64,000 bases of DNA from Gemmatimonadota bacterium (GTDB lineage Bacteria; Gemmatimonadota; Gemmatimonadetes; Palauibacterales; Palauibacteraceae): positions 2,376 through 66,375 of the forward strand of contig JAGWBR010000002.1 of NCBI GenBank assembly GCA_021295785.1, read 5' to 3'. Position 1 is the first letter of the stretch. Every line of letters begins with the position of its first letter. Positions 26,731 through 35,812 of this stretch are shown here, one piece after another. Under the pieces are notes generated by a model. It ran no database searches. It was not told the DNA's origin and worked only from the letters and a program-made list of their open reading frames with translations. The position numbers and the translations under genes were made by a program.

Positions 26731-28534
26731 GCCCGGCCGCGCCGGCAGGCACCGGAGCAAGGGAAAACACCCCGGGAGCGGCGACTCCCGGCAGACGTCG
26801 GCCGGCCGTGGCTCGCTCAACGACTTGGAGGCCGCGCTCCGGGACATCGACGGTGCGGGTTACGGGGCGTACAAGAGGATCCGCGGCAGCTGGCGCGGGC
26901 CGGATTTCACCCTGCATGTGGATCACGTCCAGGGGGATCCGTTTGCGACGCCCAGCCGCTTGCGGTTGCACCTGTCGCCCCAGGCTCACGGTATCCCGGA
27001 CGAGGTGTGGCGGCCCGACGGGGAAACCCCCGGCCCGGCACCTCGGCGCACCGGGCTGTGCGACTTTCTGCTTCGCACTTTCGGAGATGCCTGCCGGGGC
27101 CTGCCCCGCGTAGGAGGCTCGGGTAAGTCGGGCCTGGTACTGGTCAGCGCGGAGACCCCGGTCGTGGTCGACCGTTCGGGCTGCGAAATCGGCCCCGGAG
27201 GGCTGACCCTCCGGTTTCGTGCGGGACTCCCCGCCCGGGGCCGCCGGTGCATGGGCCAGGCCGCCGCGAAAATGCTCACGCGCAACATCCCGCAGGCGCT
27301 GGAGGCGGTGCGCCGGGGAAACCTGGACCAGAACAGGGCGATGCGCTGGGTCGAGACCTCCGAAGACCACCACTTCATCCAGGCGGAGCTATCCGGGCGG
27401 GGTCTGGTCGCCTTTGTGCGCGACGGTTCGGTCCTCCCCAGGCGGTCGGGAGTCAGTTCGGCTCCCCTGCCACACGCGGTACCGTTTCGGTCCCCGCCCG
27501 AACTGTCCGTCACCTTCAACCCTCCCAACTCGGGAGCGATAGTCGGGATGGGGGTGCCGCGCGGGGTAACGGTTGTTACGGGGGGCGGTTTTCACGGGAA
27601 AACCACGCTGCTTGAGGCGCTGCAGGGGGGTGTTTGGCCGCGTACGCCGGGCGACGGCCGGGAGTGGGTCGCGACCGTTCCCGATGCGGTGAAAGTGCGA
27701 AGCGAGGACGGACGCGCGGTTTCGGGAGTAGATCTGACTCCCTTCGTGGACGGCCTTCCGCTGGGGCAGAGCACGAAGAGTTTTTCGACCCCGGACGCCT
27801 CCGGCAGTACCAGCTTGGCGGCCGATATCCTGGAGGCGATGGAAGCCCGCGCCTCCGCCCTCCTGATGGATGAAGACACCTGCGCCACAAACCTGATGGT
27901 GAGAGACGCCCGCATGCAGGCGCTTGTGCCCAGGGAAACGGTGACTCCGTTGATTGACCGGGCCCGGGAGCTGGCGGAAGCCGGCGTCAGCATTATCCTG
28001 GTTACAGGTGGCAGCGGCGACTATCTGGACGTGGCCGATACCGTGTTGGTCCTGGAGGACTTTCTGCCCCGGCTCGCCACCGCCGAGGCCAAAACGATAG
28101 CGGCGAACACCCCAACCGGCAGGCGCACGGGCCTGCCGCACAGACCGCTTCGGGTGCCCCCCGCGGGGAGGGTGCCCGCCGCCACCAGCTTCGGCGCGCG
28201 TCGAAGGTCAGGACGGGAGAAGGTCCGGGCCCGCGGAAGCGACGAGATCACGCTGGGCAACCAGGTGCTTGACTTGTCAGCGGTCGAGCAGCTGGCGGAC
28301 CCCGGACAGGCGCGGGCGGTGGCGGCGATGCTGCGGGCGATGGCGGGTCACTGCGACGGCAAGCGCACCCTCTGGGACGTCACGCGGCGCGTGTACGAGC
28401 AAGCGCTGCGCAGCGGACTTGTCTCCGTCGACGACAGCCCTGACCTGGCACTGCCCCGCCCGCAGGAAATGCTGCGCGCGGCAAGCCGGCTAAGGAGTCT
28501 ACGCGTTCAGCCGGGCTCGAACAGGTCGCCCTGA
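26675..28534 (+). CDS. Predicted ATPase of the ABC class (COG3044-like)
   Basis: 619 residues. Matches the ABC-class predicted ATPase family: IDGAGYGAYKRIRGSWRG near the start, PSRLRLHL, then a Walker A-like GGGFHGKTTLLEAL, an LSGGQ-like loop around TSLAADILEAM, and a Walker B-like SALLMDEDTCATNLMVRDARM. The C-terminus has TLWDVTRRVY. The function of this family is unknown. The start is uncertain: ATG 26675 overlaps the S9 gene by 56 bases and adds an Arg/Gly-rich tail, while TTG 26825 starts just before the conserved DIDGAGYGAYKRI. The gene end overlaps the radical SAM gene on the other strand by 28 bases. Confidence 0.82.
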   Translation: MRTYWPGSTATGHGPRPIRPGRAGRHRSKGKHPGSGDSRQTSAGRGSLNDLEAALRDIDGAGYGAYKRIRGSWRGPDFTLHVDHVQGDPFATPSRLRLHLSPQAHGIPDEVWRPDGETPGPAPRRTGLCDFLLRTFGDACRGLPRVGGSGKSGLVLVSAETPVVVDRSGCEIGPGGLTLRFRAGLPARGRRCMGQAAAKMLTRNIPQALEAVRRGNLDQNRAMRWVETSEDHHFIQAELSGRGLVAFVRDGSVLPRRSGVSSAPLPHAVPFRSPPELSVTFNPPNSGAIVGMGVPRGVTVVTGGGFHGKTTLLEALQGGVWPRTPGDGREWVATVPDAVKVRSEDGRAVSGVDLTPFVDGLPLGQSTKSFSTPDASGSTSLAADILEAMEARASALLMDEDTCATNLMVRDARMQALVPRETVTPLIDRARELAEAGVSIILVTGGSGDYLDVADTVLVLEDFLPRLATAEAKTIAANTPTGRRTGLPHRPLRVPPAGRVPAATSFGARRRSGREKVRARGSDEITLGNQVLDLSAVEQLADPGQARAVAAMLRAMAGHCDGKRTLWDVTRRVYEQALRSGLVSVDDSPDLALPRPQEMLRAASRLRSLRVQPGSNRSP

Positions 28535-29571
28535 GGGCCGCGAGGGACCCGAAAGGCGGCGGTGCTCAGCCGGGGCCACTTGCGATTGAGGCCCGATTTC
28601 TGGACGGTCGCGCGAAACAGGCCCTCAACCTGCGCCCAATATTCGCCGGTACCCCGGAAACGCCGGAAAAACCGGCTGTCGGTCACGTTCCCGCCCCTCG
28701 TGTCCCTGAGGCGCGACATCACCTTGCCCGCCCTGTCGGGGAAGTGATTCTCCAGCCAGGCTACAAAATGCTCCTCCACTCCCCGCGGCAGGCGCAGCGG
28801 CATGAAGGAGGCAAACTGCGCGCCTGATCCCGCGGCGGCCTCCACGATGGCGGGGAGCTCGGTATCGGTGAGCCCCGGAATCACGGGCGCCACCATTACG
28901 CCGGCCGGGATGCCCGCGTCGGTCAAGAGCCGCAACGCGTCCAGCCGGCGAGCGGGCACGGAAGTTCGGGGTTCCATGATGCGCTGGAGGTCGTTGCGCA
29001 GGGTAGTGACCGAAATCGAAACGCTGGCACACCCGTGGGTCGCCAAGTCGCCCAGAACGTCCGCGTCGCGCGTCACGAGGTGGTTCTTGGTGACTATCCC
29101 GACCGGGTTCCGAAAATCCCGCAGCACTTCGAGGCACCCTCGCGTGAGCTTCAGCTTGCGTTCGACAGGCTGATAGGGGTCGGTAACGCCTGACATCGAA
29201 ATCAGCCGCGGCCGCCACGAACGCCGGCCAAGCGCTTCCCGCAGCAGCTCGGGCGCGCGTTTCTTGACCAGGATCTTTCGCTCGAAATCCAGGCCGGAGG
29301 AAAACCCGAGGAATTCATGGTAGGGCCGGGCGTAGCAGTAGATGCAGCCATGCTCGCAACCCCGGTACGGGTTGACGGAGGAATCGAAAGGCAGGTCGGG
29401 GCTGGCGTTGCGGGCGACTACCGACCTCGAGTCGTCTTCGAAAAACTCAGTTGGCGGCGGATTTTCTTCGAGCTCGGCGAACTCCGACGGATCGAGCTCT
29501 ACGTGCAGGGGCAGATAGCGATTGGGCGAGTCGTGCGACGCGCCGCGGCCCCTCAGCCCGCGGCCCTTCAG
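28507..29571 (-). CDS. PA0069-type radical SAM protein with probable CTG start
   Basis: 354 residues if CTG 29571 is used. The radical SAM cluster motif CEHGCIYCYARPYHEF (Cx3Cx2C) is read at about 29320-29360 on the minus strand, preceded by PFDSSVNPYRG, with the SAM-binding VTKNHLVTRD and GLTDTELP further on. The frame is open back to a stop at 29616 but contains no ATG, GTG or TTG upstream of the motif. CTG 29571 gives L-KGRGLRGRGASHDSP, like the N-terminus of the family (KGRG motif). The first ATG (29196) would lose the cluster site and is rejected. The family is related to SplB-like lyases, but its reaction is unknown. No Shine-Dalgarno is clear. Confidence 0.8.
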   Translation of the reverse strand: MKGRGLRGRGASHDSPNRYLPLHVELDPSEFAELEENPPPTEFFEDDSRSVVARNASPDLPFDSSVNPYRGCEHGCIYCYARPYHEFLGFSSGLDFERKILVKKRAPELLREALGRRSWRPRLISMSGVTDPYQPVERKLKLTRGCLEVLRDFRNPVGIVTKNHLVTRDADVLGDLATHGCASVSISVTTLRNDLQRIMEPRTSVPARRLDALRLLTDAGIPAGVMVAPVIPGLTDTELPAIVEAAAGSGAQFASFMPLRLPRGVEEHFVAWLENHFPDRAGKVMSRLRDTRGGNVTDSRFFRRFRGTGEYWAQVEGLFRATVQKSGLNRKWPRLSTAAFRVPRGPQGDLFEPG

Positions 29572-29590
29572 GACGAACTGCGCCGGGGCC

Positions 29591-29612
29591 GGGGGGCTGC
29601 ACGCAGCCCCCC
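29591..29612 (-). terminator. Perfect GC-rich inverted repeat between TonB receptor and radical SAM gene
   Basis: GGGGGGCTGC and GCAGCCCCCC are perfectly complementary with a two-base centre, so a stem of eight or nine pairs with a four-to-six base loop is possible. It lies 41 bases downstream of the TonB receptor stop and 20 bases upstream of the CTG that starts the radical SAM protein, both on the minus strand. It may end receptor transcription or hide the radical SAM start. No T-tract follows on either strand. Confidence 0.5.
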
Positions 29613-29653
29613 GCTACAAGACCTGGGACATACCAGATGAAGGACAGTTTGGA

Positions 29654-32380
29654 TTAGAAGATCGCTCCGTAAAACCCGAACGGAGACGACTCTGTGTAGA
29701 TCCGGCCGTTGCGGTTCCAGGGGTCCGCGTACTGGCGCGGGTAGTTGTTGAGGATGTTCTGGCTGCCCATGACGAAACGGATGTTGTCCGTTACGGGGTA
29801 GGCCAGTTCAAGGTCCACTACCTGCTCAGCGGGAATGATCGCGCCGTCGCCCTGGTCGTCCCAGAAGCTGCCGTAGTGGCTGAGCCTGCCCAGGGCCGTG
29901 AGACCAAAGCCGAACTGATGGGTGGCCGTCACGTTGAGGCGAGACTCCGGCAACGCACCTTCAAGCAACATCACGCGGTCGTCATCGACCTGTTCCTCGT
30001 TACGCTCGGTCACACGCGTGTTGGTGTAGTTGTAGGCGAGAGAGAGTGTAGTGATCTCCGTGACCGCGGCCGCCACTACGAAATCCAACCCGCGAGAGCT
30101 TGTCGAGAAGTCGTTGGTGAAGAACCGGAACTCGGCCAGGTTGCTGGCGCTCGTAATCCCCTCGGCGACCAGCTGATCTATCTCGGCCTGAGTCAGAGCA
30201 AAGGTCCGAGTCTGGGAAAGACGGTCGCGCAGGTCAATCTGGAAGAAGTCGAGCGACATGGTGAGTACGCCCTGGTCAACTACCACGCCAATCGCATAGT
30301 TGGTGGACTTCTCCGCCGCCAGCGCCATTCCGTTCTTGAGCTCGGCGGCCGCCGAGGTCGAGGGAATCGTGCCCCGGTTAACCAGGTCGGAGCGCTCTTC
30401 GTCCCAGACGGTGGACACGTTGAAGGCGTTCTGCTGGCCCGGAGTCGGAGCGCGGAATCCCGTGCTGATGCTGGCGCGGAAAGCGCCTGCGTCACTGACC
30501 TGGTACCGGCCCTGGAACTTCCCGTTCAGCGTGCTGCCAAAGTCCGAGAAGTTCTCGAAACGGACCGCGGCACCCAGCGTCCAGGCGTTGTCTTCGCCGG
30601 CCAACTCGGCGTCGCCATAGACACCCACGTTGTTGCGGTCCCAACTGCCCTCGGCGATCGGGCTGAACCCGGGGAAGCCGTTCGAAGCGGCGCTGAAGCC
30701 CTGCCCGGCGTAGGGGCCAAAGGTCCACGAAGCCGTCTCGCCCTGGCCGATCGTGAAGCTCTCCTGCCGCCACTCGGCGCCACCAGCAAGGTGCAACCGG
30801 TCACTGACCTGTTTGGCCAGATTAAGGTTGAGATTGATCTCTTCCTGCCGGTACAGGCCGGGATCGAACGAAGTCGGGGAATCGGGTCCCATCGACGCGT
30901 TGACCGTGTTGTAGATGAAAAAGTCAACTTCGTTCTGACCGTAGGAGGCGCTCAGGTCCCAACCGATCCCGTTGCCCAGCGTGCCGCGGAAACCGGCCAG
31001 CCCGCTCATGTCACGGGCATCGCCGCCAAACTGCGGAGTGAATCCGCCGGGAAACTTCTCTTCGAACGAGAAGCACTCGTCGCGGGCGAACACCTCGGCC
31101 ATGGCGACCTGGTCGGGCACGCCGTTGAGAATGTTCACCACCGGGCACTCTTGCCCCATCGGCACATCCTGGCCTGCCGCAATGCGAGCATCTCCGATCA
31201 GAGCCTGCTGCTTGCCGGGCTGCACGAACACGGCGATCCGGTCGTTGGGGCTTCGGTAGAAGAACCCGCCGGTGACCTTCTTCGACGCGTAATTCGAATG
31301 CCCGTAGAACTCGATATCCTCGTTCAGCGGCACCCCAAAGTTGGCAAACAGTTTGGTGTCGTCTTCGACCGTGGGAGTACCCCAGATCTGGGCGGGGTCT
31401 CGGACCTGCAGGTAACCGGCGTTGGCCAGCGTCTGGGCGATAGCGCTCTGGACGCTGCGCACGGTCGGGTCTGCCCATCCGTACTCGCCGCTCAGGTTGA
31501 GGAACCCGCCAAACAGACCCATGCCGACGTTGCCGGCTACGGCGTAGGTGTCGCCGTCGCCTTCCTGGGTCGTACCGGCCTTGACTTCGAAAGCGCCACC
31601 GGAAGAGGCGTTCTTGAGCTCGAAGTTGATCACGCCGGCGATGGCATCGGAGCCGTACTGCGCGGCGGCACCGTCGCGGAGCACCTCGACCTGCCTCAGG
31701 GCGATTGAGGGGATCGGCGAGATGTCCGGCCCCTGGGCGCCGTCAGAAACCCCGCCACCCAGCCAGTAAATGACGGCGCTGCGGTGCCGGCGCTTTCCGT
31801 TGAGCAGAACCAGGGTGTGGTCGGGGGCCAGCCCGCGGACGTTGGCCGGCCGCGCGATGGTGGATGCGTCGCTAATCGGCTGTGCGTTGACGTTGAACGA
31901 AGGCGCAACGTTGCGCAGCGCGTCCGTGATGTCGGTGATACCCTGGGCGGCAAGCTCGCTGCCCGACAACACGTCAATCGGAACGGCCGACTCCGTGGCC
32001 GTGCGCGGGTCCCCACGCGTACCAACCGCGATCAGACCCTCCAGCGCAACGGCCTGTACGCCAAGGGTGACGTTCAGCGTTGTGGTTTCGCCGTCCCGGA
32101 TCGTAACCTGGCGCACCGCAGTGGCGAAGCCAAGGCGCCGAAACTCCACGCTGTGGGTCCCCGCCGGGATCCCGTCAACGCTGTATGATCCATCCTGTGC
32201 GGTCGAGATGCTGACCCCGGCTGCCGGAATGGCAACCTGGGCACCCGAGACACCATCGCCGCCCATCTGGGCGGTCACGCGACCTTCAAGCGCGCCCTGC
32301 GCGAGGGCAAACGAAGGGAGGGCGAGCAGGGCTGCTGCAAGCGCAGCGCATACTCGGAGCGTGCATACGTTTTTCGCCAT
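29654..32380 (-). CDS. TonB-dependent outer-membrane receptor with CarboxypepD_reg-like domain
   Basis: 908 residues from ATG 32380; the upstream 54 codons to 32542 lack a signal and are rejected because AGGAGT lies five bases before ATG 32380. A signal peptide ends at FALAQG. Residues about 25-110 are a carboxypeptidase-regulatory-like domain (EGRVTAQMGGDGVSGAQV, DGSYSVDGIPAGTHSV). The plug follows: ALRNVAPSFNVNAQPI, NVRGLAPDHTLVLLNGKRRH, VLRDGAAAQYGSDAIAGVIN. The rest is a 22-strand barrel ending in FYGAIF with the terminal Phe. It takes up a substrate by TonB energy; the ligand is not known, though neighbours suggest peptide or amide compounds. Confidence 0.93.
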   Translation of the reverse strand: MAKNVCTLRVCAALAAALLALPSFALAQGALEGRVTAQMGGDGVSGAQVAIPAAGVSISTAQDGSYSVDGIPAGTHSVEFRRLGFATAVRQVTIRDGETTTLNVTLGVQAVALEGLIAVGTRGDPRTATESAVPIDVLSGSELAAQGITDITDALRNVAPSFNVNAQPISDASTIARPANVRGLAPDHTLVLLNGKRRHRSAVIYWLGGGVSDGAQGPDISPIPSIALRQVEVLRDGAAAQYGSDAIAGVINFELKNASSGGAFEVKAGTTQEGDGDTYAVAGNVGMGLFGGFLNLSGEYGWADPTVRSVQSAIAQTLANAGYLQVRDPAQIWGTPTVEDDTKLFANFGVPLNEDIEFYGHSNYASKKVTGGFFYRSPNDRIAVFVQPGKQQALIGDARIAAGQDVPMGQECPVVNILNGVPDQVAMAEVFARDECFSFEEKFPGGFTPQFGGDARDMSGLAGFRGTLGNGIGWDLSASYGQNEVDFFIYNTVNASMGPDSPTSFDPGLYRQEEINLNLNLAKQVSDRLHLAGGAEWRQESFTIGQGETASWTFGPYAGQGFSAASNGFPGFSPIAEGSWDRNNVGVYGDAELAGEDNAWTLGAAVRFENFSDFGSTLNGKFQGRYQVSDAGAFRASISTGFRAPTPGQQNAFNVSTVWDEERSDLVNRGTIPSTSAAAELKNGMALAAEKSTNYAIGVVVDQGVLTMSLDFFQIDLRDRLSQTRTFALTQAEIDQLVAEGITSASNLAEFRFFTNDFSTSSRGLDFVVAAAVTEITTLSLAYNYTNTRVTERNEEQVDDDRVMLLEGALPESRLNVTATHQFGFGLTALGRLSHYGSFWDDQGDGAIIPAEQVVDLELAYPVTDNIRFVMGSQNILNNYPRQYADPWNRNGRIYTESSPFGFYGAIF

Positions 32381-32385
32381 TGGAC

Positions 32386-32391
32386 ACTCCT
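32386..32391 (-). promoter_or_regulatory. Shine-Dalgarno of the TonB receptor
   Basis: AGGAGT, five bases upstream of ATG 32380 (rc: AGGAGTGTCCAATG). It fixes the start of the receptor at a signal peptide. Confidence 0.8.
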
Positions 32392-32552
32392 GTTGTGTTG
32401 GCTGAATCATTGTGCAAAGCTGTGATTTCCCCCGCCCCGGAACCCGCCAACGCCTCCAACCATTCGGGCGGGGGGAGAACGCCCAACCAGCGCGCGGGGT
32501 GAGAATACCCGAGAACCGAACAAAGGGAGAATACGCCGGCAATCGGAAATCG

Positions 32553-33860
32553 TCAAGCGATCCCGGTACGAGCGGCTCTGGTTATGGCCTCAACGAAGCG
32601 GTCAAGCTCCTCCAGCGTGGTGTACACCGACGGGGAAACCCTGAGCCCCGTAAACTCGGCGTGGTTGATGGCGACCGTGAAGATACGGTAGTTGTTCCAC
32701 AACCAGTTACGAAGTTCGCTGGTATCGGTTCCAACCAGCTGGACATTCGCGATTCCGCAAGCGAACCCCGGTTTCAGGCTGGTGTTAAGGCGGATTTGTC
32801 CGATCTCCAGGAGCTGGTGTGCCCAGTAGTCTCTCAGGTACTCCAGCCGGGCCTGTTTGCGCTCGCCGCCGACCAGCTGGTGGAAGGTGAGCGCCTCTCC
32901 GATCGCCAGGAAATTGGCTTCGGGGTGAGTGCCGATCTCCTCGAATTTCCGGATGTCGTCGTCTCTTGTCTCGGGCGCGGCCTGGAGCGGCCAAATGCCA
33001 GGGATCGCCTCCTTCTTCACGTACAGCAGCCCGGTTCCAACGGGAGCGTGCAGCCACTTGTGAAGGCTGACGGCGTAGGTGTCGCACTCCAGCCCTGCGA
33101 TGGAGAAATGGTGATGAGCCAGGGAATGCGCACCGTCCACTATCAGCGGAATTCCCTTTTCCCTGGTCATCCGGGAGATCTCGCGAACCGGCAGGATCTG
33201 CCCGGTGATGTTGATCATGTGGCACATCAACACCAGGCGGGTGCGGTCGGTGATCTGCTCTTCGAACAAACGAACTATCTCCGCGGGATCCTCCGCGGGA
33301 ACCGGGATGGGGAACTGCTTGAGAACGATGCCGTCGCGGCGTTCGCGCTGCTTGAAGGTGGTTACCATGCGCCCGTAATCCTGGGTGGTGGTGACCACTT
33401 CGTCCCCGGGCCCCAGGTCGAAACCGTTCTGCAGAATCTGCAGTCCCTCGCTCGCGTTGCGGGTAATGGCGATTTCTTCGGTGTCCACTCCCCACTCGCG
33501 CGCGAGCCGGGCCCTGACCCCTTCCCGCTGCGGCTCCAGGATCTGCCACCCGTTGTACACGGGGATCTGGTTGGCGAAATCCAGGTCCCGCTTCATTGCC
33601 TCAAGCACGTGGGCAGGCGTGGGACTGACGCCGCCGTTGTTCAGGTTCACCAGCGACCGGTCGGTCGTGAACGCCTGCTGAACCTCCAGCCAGAAGTCCT
33701 CGTCGCGGGCGATCTCGTCTGGCGTGCCCGGGGTCTTCGACAGGTCTCTGGCTACCTCCATGGCCCGGGCCCAGCTGACCGGGGCCGCGGCTGCGGCGGC
33801 TGCCGAAGACGCGACGAACCTGGTCAAGAAATTCCGCCGGCTGTGGGTCCGTCTGAACAT
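32553..33860 (-). CDS. Tat-exported class V aminotransferase-like PLP enzyme
   Basis: 435 residues. SRRNFLTRFVASSAAAAAAA is a twin-arginine signal, so a folded cofactor-loaded enzyme is exported. AGGAGG seven bases before ATG 33860 supports the start. The catalytic part is fold-type I class V: VNLNNGGVSPTPAHVL, TRNASEGLQIL, PLIVDGAHSLAHHHF with the cofactor Asp, and the lysine in SLHKWLHAPVGTG. Sequence style resembles isopenicillin N epimerase/cysteine desulfurase-like proteins. The reaction is unknown. It is divergent from the amidohydrolase operon, so both may share regulation from 33861-34099. Confidence 0.88.
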   Translation of the reverse strand: MFRRTHSRRNFLTRFVASSAAAAAAAPVSWARAMEVARDLSKTPGTPDEIARDEDFWLEVQQAFTTDRSLVNLNNGGVSPTPAHVLEAMKRDLDFANQIPVYNGWQILEPQREGVRARLAREWGVDTEEIAITRNASEGLQILQNGFDLGPGDEVVTTTQDYGRMVTTFKQRERRDGIVLKQFPIPVPAEDPAEIVRLFEEQITDRTRLVLMCHMINITGQILPVREISRMTREKGIPLIVDGAHSLAHHHFSIAGLECDTYAVSLHKWLHAPVGTGLLYVKKEAIPGIWPLQAAPETRDDDIRKFEEIGTHPEANFLAIGEALTFHQLVGGERKQARLEYLRDYWAHQLLEIGQIRLNTSLKPGFACGIANVQLVGTDTSELRNWLWNNYRIFTVAINHAEFTGLRVSPSVYTTLEELDRFVEAITRAARTGIA

Positions 33861-33867
33861 GCGTCTG

Positions 33868-33873
33868 CCTCCT
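33868..33873 (-). promoter_or_regulatory. Shine-Dalgarno of the class V aminotransferase-like gene
   Basis: AGGAGG seven bases before ATG 33860, the best match in the surrounding region. It supports the start that includes the twin-arginine signal. Confidence 0.8.
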
Positions 33874-34087
33874 TTGAGCGGGCCGCCCCGGTGCGGAGAA
33901 GGATTCGGTTTTCCTCCCGCCCGTCAATATGTCGATTTGCGCGGCGCCCCGCCCGAACCGGCCGGGAGTTTCAGCGTACTCGCCAGGGCCGGTGTATTAC
34001 TTTCATAGGCGGTTTCCGCCGGAAGTGCCGGCCCGCATGTGGCGCTGGCACCCCGGCCTTTCACGGGAAACCGAAGACATGCCACAG

Positions 34088-34092
34088 GGAGG
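34088..34092 (+). promoter_or_regulatory. Shine-Dalgarno deciding a TTG start
   Basis: GGAGG lies seven bases before TTG 34100, but is downstream of the in-frame ATG 34079. It favours TTG 34100 as start of the first amidohydrolase. Confidence 0.6.
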
Positions 34093-34099
34093 ACGAACT

Positions 34100-35812
34100 T
34101 TGAGTCATCGGATTGCCGCCGGCACCGCGTCGAGGGGCGCGGCACTGACAACGGTCGCACTGACAACTCTGCTGCTGGGGTCCGCGGAGGTAGCGGCCCA
34201 GCACTTTCCCAACCAGACCCCCGCCGGACCCCCGTTCTTCGCGCTCCAGGGAGCGCGCATTGTCACGGGGTCGGGCGCAGAGATCGAGAACGGCACGGTG
34301 GTTATCGGCAACGGTCTGATCGAGGCTGTGGGCGAGAACGTTTCCATCCCCGGCGATGCGCGCGTTTTCGACGTCAGCGGCATGACGGTGTATCCCGGCC
34401 TGTTCGACGCCCTTTCGGAAGTTGGCCTGGCCGGTGGCGATGACGGCGGGCCCGGCGGAGGCGGCGGTGGCGGTGGCGGACTCGCCGCTTTGCTCGCCGC
34501 GCAACAAGGAGTCACCCCTTCCGACGGCCCGGAAGACCGACCAGCCACCAACTCCTGGGTCAGTGCCGCGGACATGCTCGATCCGGAGGCAGGCGACATC
34601 GAGAGGTGGCGAGACGCGGGGTTCACGACGGCGTTCCTCATCCCGGGCGACGGAATTGTTACCGGGCAGGGAGCCGTGGTGAATTTCGGCGGTTCGGCGC
34701 GGGAAATGGTGGTCAAGGCACCGGCAGCACTCCGAATTACCATGAGTGGGGCCGGATTTCGGTCGTATCCCGGATCGCTGATGGGGGTCATTTCCTATGT
34801 ACGCCAGCTCTATCTGGACGCGGCGCACGCCGACCAGTATGCGGCACGGTACGAGGCCAGCCCCAGGGGCCGAAATCGTCCGGTGTACGACAGGGCACTC
34901 GGGCCGGTTCAGGACGCGATTCGGGGCGGCTGGCCGACGCTGTTCCCGGCTGACGAGGTTCGGGAGATCCGACGGGCGATCCGGCTGGGCAACGACACAG
35001 GGGCACGGGTCGTGCTCACCGGTGGCCACGAGGCGTACGGACTGGCCGATGAGATCGCGGCTTCCGGGGCACCGGTGTTGGTGAGCCTGGCCTGGCCGCG
35101 GCGCAACAACAACGCCGACCCCGAAGCCGAAGAAACTCTGGCGTCGCTGGAGCGGCGCGCATACGCACCCACCACTCCCGCCAGGCTGGAGGAGGCCGGC
35201 GCGACGTGGGCGTTCTATTCGGACGATTCGGGCGGACCCTCCGCGGTCATGGAAAACGTCCGCAAGGCGATGGAGCACGGTCTCTCGCAGGATGCGGCCC
35301 TCCGGGCACTGACTGTTTCGCCGGCCCGCATCTACGGGGTTGAAGCACAGCTTGGCACAGTCGAAGAGGGCAAGATCGCGAATCTCGTGGTCGCGGACGG
35401 CGACATCTTCGCGGAAGAAACCACGGTGACCATGGTCTTCGTGGACGGCAAGCCGTTTGAAACCGGAGAGGCCCGCGGGGAACGGCCCGAGGCACCCCCC
35501 GAAGTCGACATCAGCGGGTCGTGGGTCCTCTCGCTGAACAACGATTCGCAGGAAGCCAGCGCCGAGTTGGAAGTAGACGAAGACGGGCACGTCTCTGGCA
35601 TTATCGTTGGTGAACGCGGAGAGCAGCAGATCACGGGAGGCTGGGTCAGCGGCACCGAGTTTGAGATTTCGGCAAGGGCCACGGTTGGCCCAGGCCGGGT
35701 GGTCGAGGCGGTTTATTCGGGTGTGATTGAGGACGGTGAAATGACTGGAAGCGTTCAAATGGGGCAGTTCACGATGGACTTCACCGGCACGCGGCCGGGA
35801 GGTGGAAGATGA
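34100..35812 (+). CDS. Secreted amidohydrolase-family protein lacking the HxH metal ligands (first of three)
   Basis: 570 residues from TTG 34100, or 577 from ATG 34079. A signal peptide ends near EVAAQH. The amidohydrolase beta-sandwich starts FFALQGARIVTGSGAEIENG. Where active members read GLIDAHTH, this one has VYPGLFDALSEVGL, so both His ligands are missing. Later marks of the fold remain (VVLTGGHEAYGLADE, AFYSDDSGGPSAV, LTVSPARIYGVEAQLGTVEEGKIANLVVADG). A Gly-rich loop of nine glycines sits near residue 115. A C-terminal extension of about 110 residues (DISGSWVLSLNNDSQEASAEL) looks like a beta domain. It is probably not a metal hydrolase by itself and may pair with the next protein. Its stop overlaps the next start (ATGA). 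Confidence 0.85.
   Translation: MSHRIAAGTASRGAALTTVALTTLLLGSAEVAAQHFPNQTPAGPPFFALQGARIVTGSGAEIENGTVVIGNGLIEAVGENVSIPGDARVFDVSGMTVYPGLFDALSEVGLAGGDDGGPGGGGGGGGGLAALLAAQQGVTPSDGPEDRPATNSWVSAADMLDPEAGDIERWRDAGFTTAFLIPGDGIVTGQGAVVNFGGSAREMVVKAPAALRITMSGAGFRSYPGSLMGVISYVRQLYLDAAHADQYAARYEASPRGRNRPVYDRALGPVQDAIRGGWPTLFPADEVREIRRAIRLGNDTGARVVLTGGHEAYGLADEIAASGAPVLVSLAWPRRNNNADPEAEETLASLERRAYAPTTPARLEEAGATWAFYSDDSGGPSAVMENVRKAMEHGLSQDAALRALTVSPARIYGVEAQLGTVEEGKIANLVVADGDIFAEETTVTMVFVDGKPFETGEARGERPEAPPEVDISGSWVLSLNNDSQEASAELEVDEDGHVSGIIVGERGEQQITGGWVSGTEFEISARATVGPGRVVEAVYSGVIEDGEMTGSVQMGQFTMDFTGTRPGGGR

Noticed and set aside
28507-29196. Radical SAM gene starting at ATG 29196
   Set aside because: This start removes the Cx3Cx2C motif that is read intact upstream in the same frame.
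29522-31708. Long open frame opposite the TonB receptor (728 codons)
   Set aside because: No recognisable domain; the receptor on the other strand has signal peptide, plug and barrel.
34008-34020. Short hairpin (GGCGG/CCGCC) before the first amidohydrolase
   Set aside because: A 5-pair stem in GC-rich DNA is expected by chance; no known leader motif.
32412-34103. Long open frame opposite the class V aminotransferase
   Set aside because: Shadow; no motifs, and it spans the intergenic region.
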